DNA of 64,000 nucleotides. It comes from Numida meleagris. Its lineage: Eukaryota; Chordata; Aves; Galliformes; Numididae. The notes beneath the pieces were generated by a model. The model worked only from the letters and a program-made list of their open reading frames with translations. It made no database searches and had not been told where the DNA came from. Numbering within the stretch: the stretch's first letter is position 1; each line of letters starts with the position of its first letter. A program made the translations under genes and the position numbers. The stretch is taken from assembly GCF_002078875.1 (NCBI RefSeq), contig NC_034415.1, positions 21,715,225 through 21,779,224 of the forward strand, written 5' to 3'. Positions 36,476-50,584 of the stretch are shown one piece after another.

Positions 36476-39400
36476 TCTGGCAATAGAAAGCAGAATACGG
36501 TGGAAAGGGACGTTCATCACCTGCTGTGCTGGATCGTTTTGTCACTGATTCAGTAGGCAGGAACTCTTCCCAAGATTGCTGACACATCCCGCTTGGAAAG
36601 CTCACACTTTCCAAGTGATATTTCAGGATGAAGATTAGCTGCTGTTTCTGTAAGTCTTGTGAGGGCAGTGTGACCCAGTGCTTTTCACCCACTCTCCCGT
36701 TTTCATCTATCAAAGGAAGCAAATATCAGCTCTCTGGGGCCAGACAACTTCTCCTCATGTTTCACCACCAACTAATTATTATAAGGGGATAGGAAATAGA
36801 AACCAGGCTGGATCATACCAGATGTGGGCTAGGAAAATTCTCAAGATCGTCTTCTGTGGTGAAGCTGCCTATTACAAGCTGAACGAGAAAGATGATTAAA
36901 GATAGTTGTTATTGCAGTTTAGAGCCAACAGAGACAGCTTGTACTGGGAGGGAAGTACAACACATTGTGCTTGAGGAAGCCTGCTGTAAGCATTAGATTA
37001 CATTTGCTGAGAAAAGTACCAACAGAGCACAGATCTACCTGAATCTACTGCATGTAAAGATACAAAGGATTTATTGCATCTGACAACACGTAATAATGCA
37101 TACACTGATCCTATTTATATACGACTCTCACCTTGGGGCAGCAGGACAGTCTTCCAAAAGCCCTGTCCAGCCCCAAAATCTTTGTTTCTACTCTTCTTCC
37201 ATTAGGCAGAAGCTGAAATTGAGCCAGACAGGCTTTCTTAACCTACTGTGATGAAGGTGCAACACTGATGCCAGCCAAGGTCGGGTGCTGAAGACAGTGG
37301 GCAAGCAGGAGCATTGCTTGTCTGCACAGGGTGCTCATGCCTTCGTTTCTGCATTATGTTTTTTGCTAATTTTGCAAGCGGCATTTTAACAAAGAGGCAG
37401 TTTGTTTCAGGTCTTGCTAGAACAAGCCCCTCCACTTGTTCCAGCCCTTTTGCGTTAAGTTTCCTGATGCTCAGAGCAGAAGAGGATGTGGCTCTGCAAC
37501 TGCTTATAAATCTCGTTGCCAATTTGGGAGGGAGGCTGTGTTTGTACAAGTTTTTGAAAATGTAAGCTGCCAAGCAGAGAGGGAGAAATAAATCTCACTG
37601 AAGGAAGGGCAACATTTGGCTCCTGTCAAGTGAATCTAGATAGAAAATGAGGATGTCTAGGCCAGACCGGATGAAAACTATTCTGCAAATGCTCAGTGCT
37701 AGCATAGCCAAGGCAATTGCATCAACACAGGACAGAAGCTGGCACAGGTACCCTCGTATTTCTAACAGTCTCCATCTCACAGCAGCTGCTTTGGTCGTAA
37801 GCCATGAAGCAGGAAAGACAGTTCTTTCTGCAGCCTTCATAAGGAGACATCCAGAACTCTGCATTATTTCAGGAGTCCTTAACAGCCCATAAATAGAGCA
37901 CTTGTGTTGAGAGGCAGCCTATCGCTCCTATTCACACTGCCAGCAGCTGCCCTCCCTTAGCCACAGCAGGAGTGCTGCAGAGTAAAGGACCTTGGCCTTC
38001 CAGAGCTGGTGCCTTATTGCAGCCAGTAACAGGGAGGCCCTGGAGTCAGGAAAGGAGGAAAAGGGGAAAAAGCAGCAGAGGCACAAAAAGGATCTGAGAA
38101 CAGGAGCACGGCTCAAGTTAAGAGACGCTAGAGAAAGCAAACAGATTTCAAGCGTTGAAGTCTCTAGAGAGTCCCTCTGGAGAAGAGGAACATTGCTTTC
38201 AGTGGATGTATTTTTAAAATACATTTTTAAAGAACAGGAGGTGTTACTTTGCATTGCAGAAATCCCAGCACGTGCGACCGCGTACTGCAGAATTGTCCTC
38301 CAGCTTCTGTCTGCAAGTAAAACAATGGGAAAAATCTGTATTCCTCTCTGAGAATGTTCACACAAACAGCAGCACAACTTTAATTAATATAATTAGCACA
38401 CTTAATGTATTTCTGTTCTTACAGCTGTGAAAACACAGATGCCTCAGACTGCACCGTGGGACATTTTGTCCTCATTCAGCACGCAAAACCACGGCCACAA
38501 CAAAAGCTCTTCCTGACGGGTTTTCCATGGGAAACTCAGGAGAACGTATGATCTGGTGTTTCATGAGAGCCTGTGGCTCTTTATCCCAGCTTTAGAAACA
38601 GTTTTATTAGATCCAGTAAATCCTGACCACACTGGTGAGAAACCCTACGTCGGCTGAAGCTCCCTGGATAGGAAAGGATGTGACGTGAGACACTGCTCTG
38701 AAAGGTGTAACTTTGAGAGTAGCGATAGCTCTGGAATAAATCCTGAGTAGAGACCGAGGATGTAGACTGAAAGACACTGCGGATGTGTGTCCAGCAGGCA
38801 TGAATCAAAAAGACACATTATCCCTGTAATGTACGCAGACACATAGTAGTAATCATTAACTGCAGTCAACTGTATTATCTCTTCATGTGCTCTTCCCCTG
38901 CAGACCTGATAATTTGTCTCATCCCACACCTTAACAGATCTGATAGCTGGGAGATGTAACGAGTGAGATCTCACACCACAAGACATCATTAATTTGACTA
39001 CTCCTATTTGAGACTGTTTATTTTTCTCCAGCACAAGGCAGAAACATTTAAAACCTTGACGTACAGTCATGGAAACAAATTAACCAAGACAGCCTAGCAA
39101 ATCTGACCGTTACTATCTTTTGCATGCATCCTAGCTAATTCACAGGTGCTGATATTATTGAAAATTCCCCCCCTCATTAGCAATTTCTGATCATCCATAC
39201 AGCCTCTGTCCATGCACAGGCTCTGCCCTGATGCCCTTTCCCTGCTCTGAACACAGTCACCTGGCTCTCAGCTGCGAGATGTCTCTGATCAGATATCCCC
39301 ATGTCTGCAAATAATCAGTGGGTAAAGAAATACTCAGCGTGGACAAAGGGCTTGAGCAACCGCAGATGGGGGGAACATGTCCTTCCTCACCGTGCCTGCC

Positions 39401-42400
39401 AACCAGGGGAATCCCCTCTCCTTCTCTCTGCCTTTGGGCAACCCTACTGGTGGCCAAGGTGGTATATGGCCCATGGGCTGGAGGTGGCACAGGGCTGCCC
39501 TGAGTCCTCCTTGCCTGCAGCCTCAACCACATGCTCAGTTCATTCTCAATTACAGCAAACATCTCCAGTGCTGCCTATATCCTAAAAGACCAAGCCCTTC
39601 TCTCACAACCTCAGTATCCCCCATACCAGCCTTCTCTCACTGCATTTATATTCTCTTTGGTTTGTTTGTTTGAAGAAAGAAACTGAAATGAAGATTGTTT
39701 CTACCAAAAGACGGTGGCAACAGCTCCAAAGCTCTTGTGAATTACAGAAAGTCAAAGAGGATGAGCTGCTGAATGAAAACAGAGACAGCACTTGGTGTCA
39801 TCAGAGGACCTCCTGGGAAGAGCTGAGCCCTGCATGTCCCAAAAATTAAGAGTGTAAATTGATACGTGCTCCTTCGCTTCACAGAATCCGTGCGTCATAT
39901 GAGGCAGGGGTAGCTGTTACCACGGTAACTAATCTAATCTTTATTTTAATTTTTGCTGTAGTCAGATCACATCAGATAGGAAATAGCCACACTCAGAATT
40001 GGAGCAGTTGTATGTGTGAACATATGCACAATAAATATATGTAATTGCGTACGCGGCTGTGGCTAAATGAAAAAAAAAGTTGTTATACGGGGAATGTAAT
40101 TTTTAAAGTAGAATCAAATTGCACTCCGTTTCAGACACAAAGAACATAGAGACCTGTGTGCACGACCATCATCTTGAGTGGAACTGAGCCACCTTGTGGG
40201 ATTTTACTGGCTTATTGCTGTCCTGTGGGAAGGGAAAGTGTACTACTTCTATACTTTGCATATAGAGAAGTACCTTATCCCACCTCAAACTGCCTGTCAT
40301 CTCATCCTGAAAGCCCCTGAATTGCAGATACCAAAATGCCTGAGGCTCTGAGCAGAGAGGTGTGCAGTGCCTGAGGCACAAAACCCCTTACGAACAGAGC
40401 TGGCACAGCAGAAGTACCTTAATGGAAGATGTGGCACAGATGGAAAATCTCAAGCAAGTTCCCAAGGGATTCAGGCACCTGTGTGGCCACCAGTCACATA
40501 CCTGCCTTAGGCCATTGTCACCACCACAGCCTTCCAAATATTACAAGGCCGATCCCCTCTGGCTCTGAACTGGCGTAGTTTTCATGGCATAATCAGACCT
40601 AAACTGTTTTATGTCTATGTTGTTTCTCTGGAGTCCTTTAACAGACTTATTTGGGGGTTTATTTCTGGTTCCTCCTTGTAGGAGAGCCAGATGTTCCAAA
40701 AAGTAATCAAACTCTGACACTGCTGCTTTCCAGAAGGAAAATCCAGAAGAGAGCTTGCAAACAACTTTAGGAAACACCATACAGCAAAACTCATCCCCTA
40801 CAGAACCAGACTCTGAAACATCCCAATCAAGAACAGCTGAAGTTCAGCCTGTCTCCTGAGCCACAAGGGTGTAGGATTGCCGTGAATCAAAAGTGGGAAA
40901 AATGGAACAGCAAGTCTTCTTCAAGCTTCATAAAGACAACATATCTCTGCCTTTTGCAGCCTGCACAGTGTGCCTCCAGCTCATGAAGTCATTAAGCTGC
41001 TGATTGCCGGAGGCTAGGCATTACAGGTCCAGAAGGTATACCAACTACACATTTTCCTTCTGGCCACTGACAGAACCAGAATGCAGAGTTAGACAAATCT
41101 ACCTTGACCCAAAACAGCCTTTCTACCTCTCAGCAAGAAGCCAAGAGGTTCCAGTTTCCAACCTAGAGGATGATGGGGTTACTAATTCTTCCCTTTAGTG
41201 ATTACCAGACTGGGCCCTTACCTTGAGTATTGCTCTCTTGTTGCATGTGAGGAGACAAGCTAGAGTCACAGAATAACAGAAACTGTTCCCTGAAGTTGAA
41301 GTTCTTCTCTGAAGCAGTGATTTAATTTAAACAGATGAGACAGGTATTCAGAGAGAGGTGGATGTTTGTGCCTGGAACAAGAACAAGCAGAGGAAGCAGC
41401 CCAGTGAATGATACGTTTTTAAGTATTTTTAGCAATACAGTGCAGCTGTAAGAGGAAAACAAAGGAGGAAGAGCAAGAAACAATGAACATGAGTTCAGCT
41501 TCAACCAAGTAAAATGGGATCACAGTGGTGCATCAAGGTGGGCTCCTGAACAGCACTTGGAAGTGCAAGATAGAATATGCCCATTCCTATGATCTCACAG
41601 TCCTGCAGGAGATCAAAGCCCAGAGTAGGGCTGAGTAAATCCCATTCCAGCAGATATTAATGACATACCAACAAGCCACATCACTCTCTGTCCACCTGTT
41701 ACTGGCTGCTGCTGGGAACCTTACCTTCACCTCCAGCTGCAAAAATAGCAGATGCAATCAATAACATGCAGACACTCTCAATTGCTCATCTCTGCAGCCA
41801 TCTGGCTTCATATCACACATATCCGTGCCATGCAAAGCAGAAGGTTATTTTAGCTTCTGCCACCAAGAGATGAAGGATGGACTAAGGGATAAGCAAGACT
41901 GATGGGAAACAGAAGACAGATCATAAACAAGCAAGAGACAGAAGGTAGGGTGCTCAGTGACACTTGTGTGCAAATGAAATCCACCTTTTCTAAGTCAGCA
42001 TTCCCTGAGGATGCATTTTAGGCAGCACTCCATGAGATATCTCAGAGTCATTCATTTGGGCTGCTTTCTTATTTTCTTATTTTTATCCATCTTCATTTTT
42101 GTTCATCTCAGTGTCCTCTCCCCATATTTTGAGTGCAAGCAAACCTAAGTCAGGTCTTTAACCACTTTAATTTGGTGTCATTCCCTGAATGTCTCTACAG
42201 TAATGCTGATTGAAGCCAGCTTTGCACCTTCAAAGGATCCTTTAACAGCAATCACAGGCCAGATGAGTGGGATTTTAATTTCCAATTAAAACCAGTTTAG
42301 CTCAATCCAAAACTGCTAAATTTTGCTCACTTCTGCCATTCGGCTCCGTGCTCTGCATTTTGTGTAAATGCTTGCAACACAACAGGAAAGAAATTAGAAA

Positions 42401-44214
42401 ACAAACTTTCTGGGCACACAGTTAAGATAATGATATTAAACCCATGCAGGTCTCAGTGTAATTTAAGTCCAGCTGCAGAATTTCACTGGGAGGAGATTCG
42501 AGATGGGAGGCCTGGTCCTGTGCAAGCTACTGGCTTGCATGAGGACTTGTCTGAGCCACATCAGCTTCACAGGTCTCCATTCCCTCATCCCCAAAATGTG
42601 AATGACAGTGGAAGAAAAGCTCCATATATTTAATGTTCATATCTTGCCTGTTCCCATCACGAACACATCTTTGCTTCGAAAATGAAGATATTGATGTTGT
42701 TTGCACTCTCTCCACAACTAAACTGCTGCTTAACAAGAAAGAAGCTTCCTTAAGCATGCATGCTAGGAGCTGGATGCTATTAAATATCTAGCCAGGTCTG
42801 AAAGGGGTTCACTGTCAAGTCCTTAAGGGATAGAAATGCATTGAACATCCAGCAAAGGAAACAAGAAACTTTGCACACATTCTCACCTGCTTGGAGAACT
42901 GGTAGGACCATTCAAGCACCAAGAGCAGCTCCAGTAAGCAGAGATGGGGATCCAGGAAAGAAAAAATGCATGGAGAGCCAAGGACTAACCATACATCTGA
43001 AACATATCATTGTGAATCGTAGTCTGAACAAACTCAGGCCAATTTGGGATTCATCCACCTGCAAAACGTCACAGTTGTTTTTTAACTCTGCCCTGTGTCA
43101 CATGGACTGTAAAACTTCAGGCTTTAAAAAAATCAAGCTGGGAAAGAAAAAAATTCTCTGCATGCAAACCTTGATTCACATCAACATGGAAAAAAGCAGA
43201 GCTGCCAACAGATTCACCTAGACCTATCTTCCGAATTAGCACAGCTTCGTCTCTTGGGAGAGTTAACACCCATTTTCCCATCTATCATTCCTGGTTGCAG
43301 ATACTGCAAGGCATAGTGAGGTTGCAATGAGATTTATATGTATCATCATCCCTTCCTTCAAGGCACACTTCACTCCCATATTTCTTTTCCTGTGCAGCGT
43401 TTGGGTTTCTTTCATTCTATTTTTAATTCCTTGCACACTTAAGACAACCACAATTTGTTCTGTATTTCCACAGCTATTCCATGTTGATTTGTTAACGATG
43501 TTGGGTTTGCAGTCAAACAACTGGAAAGATAAAAAAAAAGTTGGCAAGCTGCTCCCCTCATTAGGGAACATGCAGCTCTTGAGCATTCAAGTGCCAGTCT
43601 ATTAGCTGAATTATTCAACAGAAGAAAAAAAACACATGGAAAGAAAAGGAAAGCCACAACAGGAGTGGGGAGGGAAAGGAAGCTTAGTGACTTTGGTGCT
43701 ATTGGGAAAGTTTGGCAGCATTTCTTGAAGTTCAGTTGAGGGATTAAGCCCATCTAAGGAACTCATGCAAGGCTCAAAGGCTGCAGAGAAGCAGGCAGAA
43801 GCTGGCAGTCATCAATCAGATACTGTACCATATTGTCACAGTCTTGAACTGATAATGAAGAAGCTCAAGAGGGGACACATTTCCAAAAGCATAATTTAAG
43901 GGATCTGTTTATGTGCAGCTTGTGAATAACTGATGGTGCTGGAGAACTTCCACATCCAGTCACAGGCTTTAAGCATGCAAACGACTCACTATGCAGGTCC
44001 CCAGTAACAGGTTATGTGTGTGCTCTCATTGCACAATAAATACGATGTAATTCAGAAGAGCTAACAGCCCATGAGAGAGGAGCGAGTTGCCTTGCATATG
44101 CCAATGGCAAGAAGAGGTGATGTGTAGCAGCTTGTTCTTTTAACAAAGCTTTGAAACAAAACAAAACCCTGATCGAAAAGTCTGGCTTCTAGCCTCATGT
44201 AACCTGAAAAGCAA
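36476..44214. other. Gene-free stretch, repeat-poor
   Basis: 7.7 kb in which I find no CR1 and no recognisable exon. A perfect 9-bp-arm palindrome lies at 38206-38224 (ATGTATTTT T AAAATACAT). KNCN would be expected somewhere between TMEM275 and MKNK1 by human synteny, but I could not see it. Confidence 0.45.
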
Positions 44215-44460
44215 AAGGAAAGTGCTCGCCTCGTCCTGGGTACAGAATCCGGCATTGGCTCTTGTTGAACTTCACGCAGTTGGTGATTGCCAGCCCTCCA
44301 ATTTGCCCAGTTTTCTCTGCAAGGTCGCTCTGCCATCGAGGGAGACAACAGTTTAGCATCATCCACAAGTTTACTTAGTTTATCTTCAAATCTTGCATCC
44401 AAGTCATTCATGACACCATTAAAGGGCACCCAAACGGAGCCCTGCAGAATCCCACCAGTG
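44215..44460 (-). pseudogene. Fossil CR1 ORF2 reverse-transcriptase fragment
   Basis: On the minus strand the frame from about 44458 reads GILQGSV, PFNGVMNDLDARFEDKLSKL and VDDAKL. This aligns with the CR1 RT block around PQGSVLGP, LFN, INDLD, LSKFADDTKL; the catalytic F-A-D-D box is decayed to L-V-D-D. After a frameshift near 44350 it continues as LAITNCVKFNKSQCRILYPG, the following CR1 block (NxMKFNKxKCRVLHLG). This is an internal CR1 piece lacking the usual 3' end, so it is an old, broken copy with no activity. Confidence 0.85.
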
Positions 44461-47400
44461 CATGGACAAGCATCTTTACTCCAGAAGCAGCACAGGCAGC
44501 GAGAGGAAGGGTGTTATCTGGAGGGCTCACAAATCGAATTTGCAGGATTTAGATATCAACTGGTAATCAAAAGTGGAAGAAATCTGAACTTGTCAGCATC
44601 ATGTCAGGAATGGGGAAGAAAACAGAAGAGAAACACACACATAAGATCTCTACTTTTACTTACAGCTGTATAGTTCCCATACTAAAGCAAAAGGCATTAA
44701 GTGTTTTGAAGCTTTATAAACAACAGGTATCTGCTTATTTTAATTGCCATTGTTAGGAAGATAAAACCTGAATCTGGAGCTCTGGGAAGCACGTCCTTTA
44801 GCTATTCCAAAGCTTGAAAGAGCAGCACTGCCTACATGGCAGGCTACCACCCACTCGTTCATTCCCAGACATGCTCATTCTTTCACTGAGAAACACTCTT
44901 CAATCAGATTTTGCATATTTTTGTGAAGAGATTAGTTATACAGCTCCTGTACAAGTAGCTTCAGTCATGCTAGCTTCCTAACAGAGGGATTTGCACAGAA
45001 GCCAGGATTTTTAATGCCACGGTTGTGCTGACAGAAGAGGATCTAGTGAACGAGGAGAAAGCAGCAACAACCCAATCCATCAAGCAATTAAATCATCTGG
45101 TGACCAAGATGGGAAGAGAAGCCAGGCAGGGAGATCTGCTGATGACACTGAGCCACCATTTTGAAGAGGACTACAATATCAGAAGAAAGATGATGACAAC
45201 CTCAGTAATGTAACAGGGCAGAAATTCAATAGCAGGCAAAAATGCCATGAGAGAGCAACTGGAATTTCTGCTGTAAGAGCAAAGACTTGACCTCCATTCT
45301 ACTGTTCCCAGAGGAGAGGAAAGCACTGGGTGTTCAGAAGCAATTTAATGGCTGGAAATACCGAGACATCTGAGCAACCTTAACACAACCAGGTGAAATA
45401 TTTCTGGCTAGCAGAGAAGCGTGGATGCTAGTGGGTAAGACAGCAACATGCCTCTCTGCATGTGGCTGGAGTTGGGATGGGGAGCTTTTCCCACCCAAGG
45501 GGCTCAGCGTATTTACATGCAAAAGCTGAGAAAGAATGCAAATACCAGGGATGTCTTTTAGAAGAGATTAAAGCAAATTGTCCAAAATGGCTTCAAATAC
45601 TTGGATGAGACTTTGGCAACCTTTTTTTCCCACCGAACCAAGGAGTGGGAGAAACTATCTGTTAGTGCTGGGGCATGTTTGGATTTGCCATTGGTTAAGG
45701 CAAAGGCCTCATTCCTCCACAGATCTCAGGCGCTTCCAGAGTTAGGAGGTGTGCTGACGTGGTCTGACAGAGGGTAATTAATCAGAAGCCAGTATAATTG
45801 AACACTCTCATTGCTGCCCTATTAATCTGATCACTTCCCTTATAAACTCATAACCGTAGCTCCTGAACATTGCAGACCTTATTTATATGTAAAAGAGGTT
45901 TGCAATTCTGAGAGACTTGCAGGTGTCTGAGGACAGCAGCAAAGCTGGTTACAAAGCAAAGCACTTGGCAAAGCCTCCTTCCCACCCCGAAATGCTCAGC
46001 TCCACACAAGACTGGAGAGAAAGAAAGAAAGGGCAGAAGAGGAGGAAAATGCCAAGAATTTTTCCAAAAATAGCAAGAGGAAACTGGCAATGATTAAAGA
46101 GGAGGAAAAAAGAGAAAAAAAGAAATAAAAAGGAATTTCACTGAGGTCTTTCTCCATTCTGGATATGAGTGGATATAGGATGCCTGCAAATGACTTCATA
46201 TCTTTTTTTTCTCTCTCTTTCCCCACTCTGAGGAGTTCCTTCATGATGCCATTTATTTTTCTCCCAAAGTGCAGAATTGTGGCAGAAACACTTGCAGAAA
46301 CATAGCTGAGTTTTCAGGGAGAGGCACTTTCTCCTTGCAGAAGGGGCTAGGACTGTGTGCTGGGTTAGGAAGCAGATAGTCTGTTCTGTGGTTGCAGCCC
46401 AAGCCCCAGGGCTGCATTCAAGCTGCTAGAGCAGAGATCGCTGCTGGTTTTCTGCAATGAGACTGCATGGAGAAATTGGATGCCACAGTTGGGCATTTGG
46501 CATGAAGAGGGGGATGATAGCTTGCAACGCTGCTCAAGTGGTTGAGGCTTCAATGAAAAGAAATGGGGCGGCCAAACCCTGGAGGGTGAAGTCTGTTCCA
46601 GTTTCAATTAAAATGAAATCAACCGATCAGAAAGGAGACAGGTTTCGTAGACTCCCCTTCCTGCATCGCGATGAAGCTGAGAGCACCTGCAGAAAGGAGA
46701 GGGAAAGTGCTCTGATGAAACAGCATCAGAGGGCATGGTGGCCTTCAAGGCAGTTCCAAGCCAGGACGTGAGGAAAGCTGCATGCAGCTGCTGGTGGGAG
46801 GACGTGTAGCACATACAGGGAATTTTCCATAGTCAGGAGTGACACCATCTTTTCACAAAAAGAGAATGTTCTGGATGGCATCCCCCATTTAGCCTGGACA
46901 GTACTGCATGTCTGCTGCAAGCACAGCCTGGAAGGATCCTAACTCCTTGAAGGCTGCTGCGCAGAGCAGCGATGATATGACACAGCTCAGTACTAGAGGA
47001 AACAAGCCACTGTGGGACAAGCACTTGCTGAAGCTTTGTGCTAGAGCTCCATGCTTAGGATGGGCATGGGATTTATTTGATCCACAAAAGGTTTTCACAG
47101 CAAGGATATGCATTTTTTCTCCAAAAATTGCATGTTCCCACAGAAACAAAACACAACGTGCACAGGTGGCATTAAGAAAAGTCCACTACTTTGAGTATCC
47201 CATAGGCCATGCAAAGTATTACAACAGGGAGACATAGGTACAGCTCTAACTGCCCATTGCAAATCCATTAAAGTAGCAACAGTTCACATTAGAATTTTTC
47301 CTATCACACAGTTCTCTGACAGAGGAGGACAGGACCTGGCCCCACGTTCCCAATTCACCAACCTGTGTTAATCTGTCAGCTCTCCTCCTGCACACAGCTC

Positions 47401-49285
47401 CACGATTTGTCTCCCCATTTCATTTCACAAGTCTGTAGAGATCCCAGCACTCTGCTGGAGCCTGTGGGCTAAGCAAATGGATCTGAAGCTACTGCAAGGT
47501 AAACACCTGGATGAAACACAGAGTGAAACAGAGGAGCGGAAAAGGGAGCAAGAAATACAGGAAGCAATTTTGCTTTCCCTAAATGCAGCCTGGAGCTGCA
47601 AGCACTGTTATTTTCAGGTCAGCTAACCAGAAACAGTCTCTGCAGTTCAGGATGCTTTGGGGTGAGGGAACGGTGGAGGAGACAAGGCCCATACCTCACT
47701 CACCACACACAGTGTTACGAGCTTTGCTCTTGATCAAACAGAAAGCCTCACTCTCATCTACTTGGCTCACTCACTGCCACACAGAGCCCTTGCCCTGCTT
47801 CTTGCACAGCAAAACATTTCAGAAGGCCCCATTCCCCCTCCCACCCCACAATGGATCGGAGCAAAGTTGATGAACTGTGGCTGCTTGTCACCCTGCCAAA
47901 CTTTGCTAACCAATGTTAGTGTGAAAGCAGCTGTGACACGCAGCAACTGAAAATGCAGCATCAAATGAACCAGCTGGAAGGGACCCAGCAAAGCACTGCT
48001 GCTCTCTCTCTATGTTAACCACTGGATGCGTCAATATGTTTGATGGGGTGCAGGACCTGATTCCCCAGAGCAGCCCATTCCAGCCAGTCCCCATAAAATA
48101 ATCTAATGCTGAAGCATTTCTTTTAGGGCTTTTTCCCACCAGAACGTGGCTCAGTGGCATCTTCCTCCAGACTCGCAATAGCTTTTTGTGCAAACAATGC
48201 CAGTGAAATGCCACCATTGCTTTTAGGACTTTTGTTTTGTGTTCTTCTGAGAGAATTGCATTTCTGTGCTTGGAGCATTTTGAATGCACTGATCGAATCT
48301 GGCAGGGGTAACCAGACACGCATGTATCACATGGGAAACGGAACGACGGAGGGAAGGAAGGGTACAAGCAAATATTTCTTCAGGATTGTCAAGCCTCTCG
48401 GTTTCCATGGCAGTATGTTTCCATGGAAGCCGCATCTGAAGCCTGTTGCTGCCACTGGAGTGGCCCAAAGAAAAATTAGTTCTGAAAATTAACCAAGCTG
48501 CTCTCTACCTTGAGAGCCAGCCCACCCACAGCCCTGAAAAAAATAAAAAAAAACAGCACCTTTCCATCTCTGATAAAGGATTCAATAAACACGAGGAAGG
48601 AGGAGACAGGAGAAGAAAATACCACACAATGCAAAACTGTAGCTTCCTTTCACGCAGCCAACAATGCTGAAAAATTTCCAAAACGTGTGGGCAAACGCAA
48701 ATCCGAATGTGCTTTATGAAACATTGCGCATGAAGGTCGGCAAAATACCTGCCGAGTGCTCTGTGCCACCAGATCCTGAAAGGACAAAGGGAAGGTACCT
48801 TGAGACTAGTGGTGCTTGGCTGCCGTTGGCTTCCTTAAAATTACCCCCCCTTAACCACACTAATATGCTTCTCTTTCAGTCGGCTCACCCACCTCCCTGT
48901 AAAAGCACAGGGAGGGAAGAAGGGAAATTTTGCCTGGGGGCCATTTTAGTCAACATTAAAGATCTGCAGCTTTGCTATTCTCCTTGCTGATCAGAACGTA
49001 TTTTTGAATGTTGAAAGAGCCACCTTTTCCCTTATCTGCCCCCATTTCCCCATGAAAAAGAAGTTCTCTTCAGCCTCTTTCCTCTTTCTTAAGCCAGGAA
49101 GCCAATATAAGGTGCCTGCTCTGTTAGGTAGGTTTTAACCAGTAATTGAAATAAAGGGGCACAGAGATTCAGCCCTTTCTGAAAAGGAGAGGATGCAATT
49201 CAGCAGTGAGATGTGAACATGTTCTAGAGGAGGAATGAACATACCAAGGTCAGTTGACAATAGCAAACATCTATGAAACAGTATT
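44461..49285. other. Gene-free stretch
   Basis: No recognised gene. A short repeat-free run with GGTAATTAATCAGAAGCCAG and CCTATTAATCTGATCACTTC (45770-45840) might be regulatory. Confidence 0.45.
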
Positions 49286-49360
49286 TCATAAAATCATAGA
49301 ATGAGCTAGGTTGGAAAAGACCTACAAGATCACCTAGTCCAACCATCAAAGGAACAGACC
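49286..49360 (-). mobile_element. CR1 LINE, short antisense 3' end
   Basis: AAAATCATAGAATGAGCTAG, GTTGGAAAAGACCTACAAGA and CACCTAGTCCAACCATCAAA. Last CR1 copy before MKNK1. Confidence 0.87.
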
Positions 49361-50584
49361 ACTGATACTCTGGATTTGTGACTTCTACCTGCAAAGAAGT
49401 GCTGTTCCCCCACTGAAATGAAAAAAGCCTCATAAAGGTGTACTTATGGGACTTCTGTGGATATAAAGCCCAAAGAAAACTCAACTGCAATTGAAAGTTA
49501 AAGATCAGATAGGAAGGAGGCACCTGTGATGGGAGGGTTAGACCAGAAGCTGAATCTGACTTCATTTTGAGGCAAATATTTAACAACAGTGTTACTAAGA
49601 AGTCGTTCTTGTATCACCTACTCCTACAAAGCCTCCCATGCTCCATGCTACCCCTCTCAGCCGGGGAAGAAGAATGAGAAGCAGGGGGTTTTAAAGCCTA
49701 CTTCCAACTAAAGCTCTTGATCTGAATATGGCAAGAGGATTTCCTTTAGAGGGAAGGTGAGTACAAACAGAGGGCCTGCCATCTGTTCTGGGATTCCTGC
49801 TCTATCCAGATTTTACTAGAAAAAGAAACAAAACCCACAGTGTTTGACACAGACCAACTGATCTGGTTGTTGCAGGTGAACCTCATGCAGGGAATGCTGC
49901 GTTCCATCTCCCACACTGACTGCCTTTCAGGCAAAACAGCTTTCCCCATCCAAACTCAATTAGAAATGACTAGACATTAACCTCCAGAGAAATTTAAAAA
50001 TTGCTCTGCAAGCAGTGGAAAGTAGTTTACACCCAATAATAGAACAATTGGCTCAAATGATTGCCTCTTCCGTGTTTGGGGCAGTATTCTTAGTCCCTAA
50101 TTTTACACGACTCTGGCACAGACTGCTACCAGCTGCTTGCCTTCCTCTCTGTCAGAGGTTACTGCCCTGAAGAAGCATGTCCAGATGTTAGCTCTTCACT
50201 AAAAAGCCCAACATCTCAGCTTCAAGCCCTGAACAGATGAGTTTGCAAGTATGTATCAGCGGGGAGCAAGGAGGCTCTGACACAGGTCACACGTGGAGGC
50301 AGCTGCTGGCAGCATCCACAAGGCAGCTGCGCGCACCACGAGAGCCTCACGGGGCTCAGAGCCACCAGCTGGAGAGCTGGTCATCATCATCAGACAAAGT
50401 TTAACAATTTAGGGCAAGTCCTGCTTGGCAGCTCCAGAGCCTGATAAAATAATACAGCCACAGGAGTGAAAGGTATGCTTACTCTCCAGAGTAACCACAG
50501 AGAAGCAAGTAATTCCTGATTGTTCTAAGTCATCAAAAACCAACAGCAAAAAAACACACAGAAGAATTGACAAACGTGTTAAGT
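49361..50584. other. Intergenic, just downstream of MKNK1
   Basis: No recognised feature apart from the probable downstream cleavage element of MKNK1 around 50530-50565. Confidence 0.45.
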
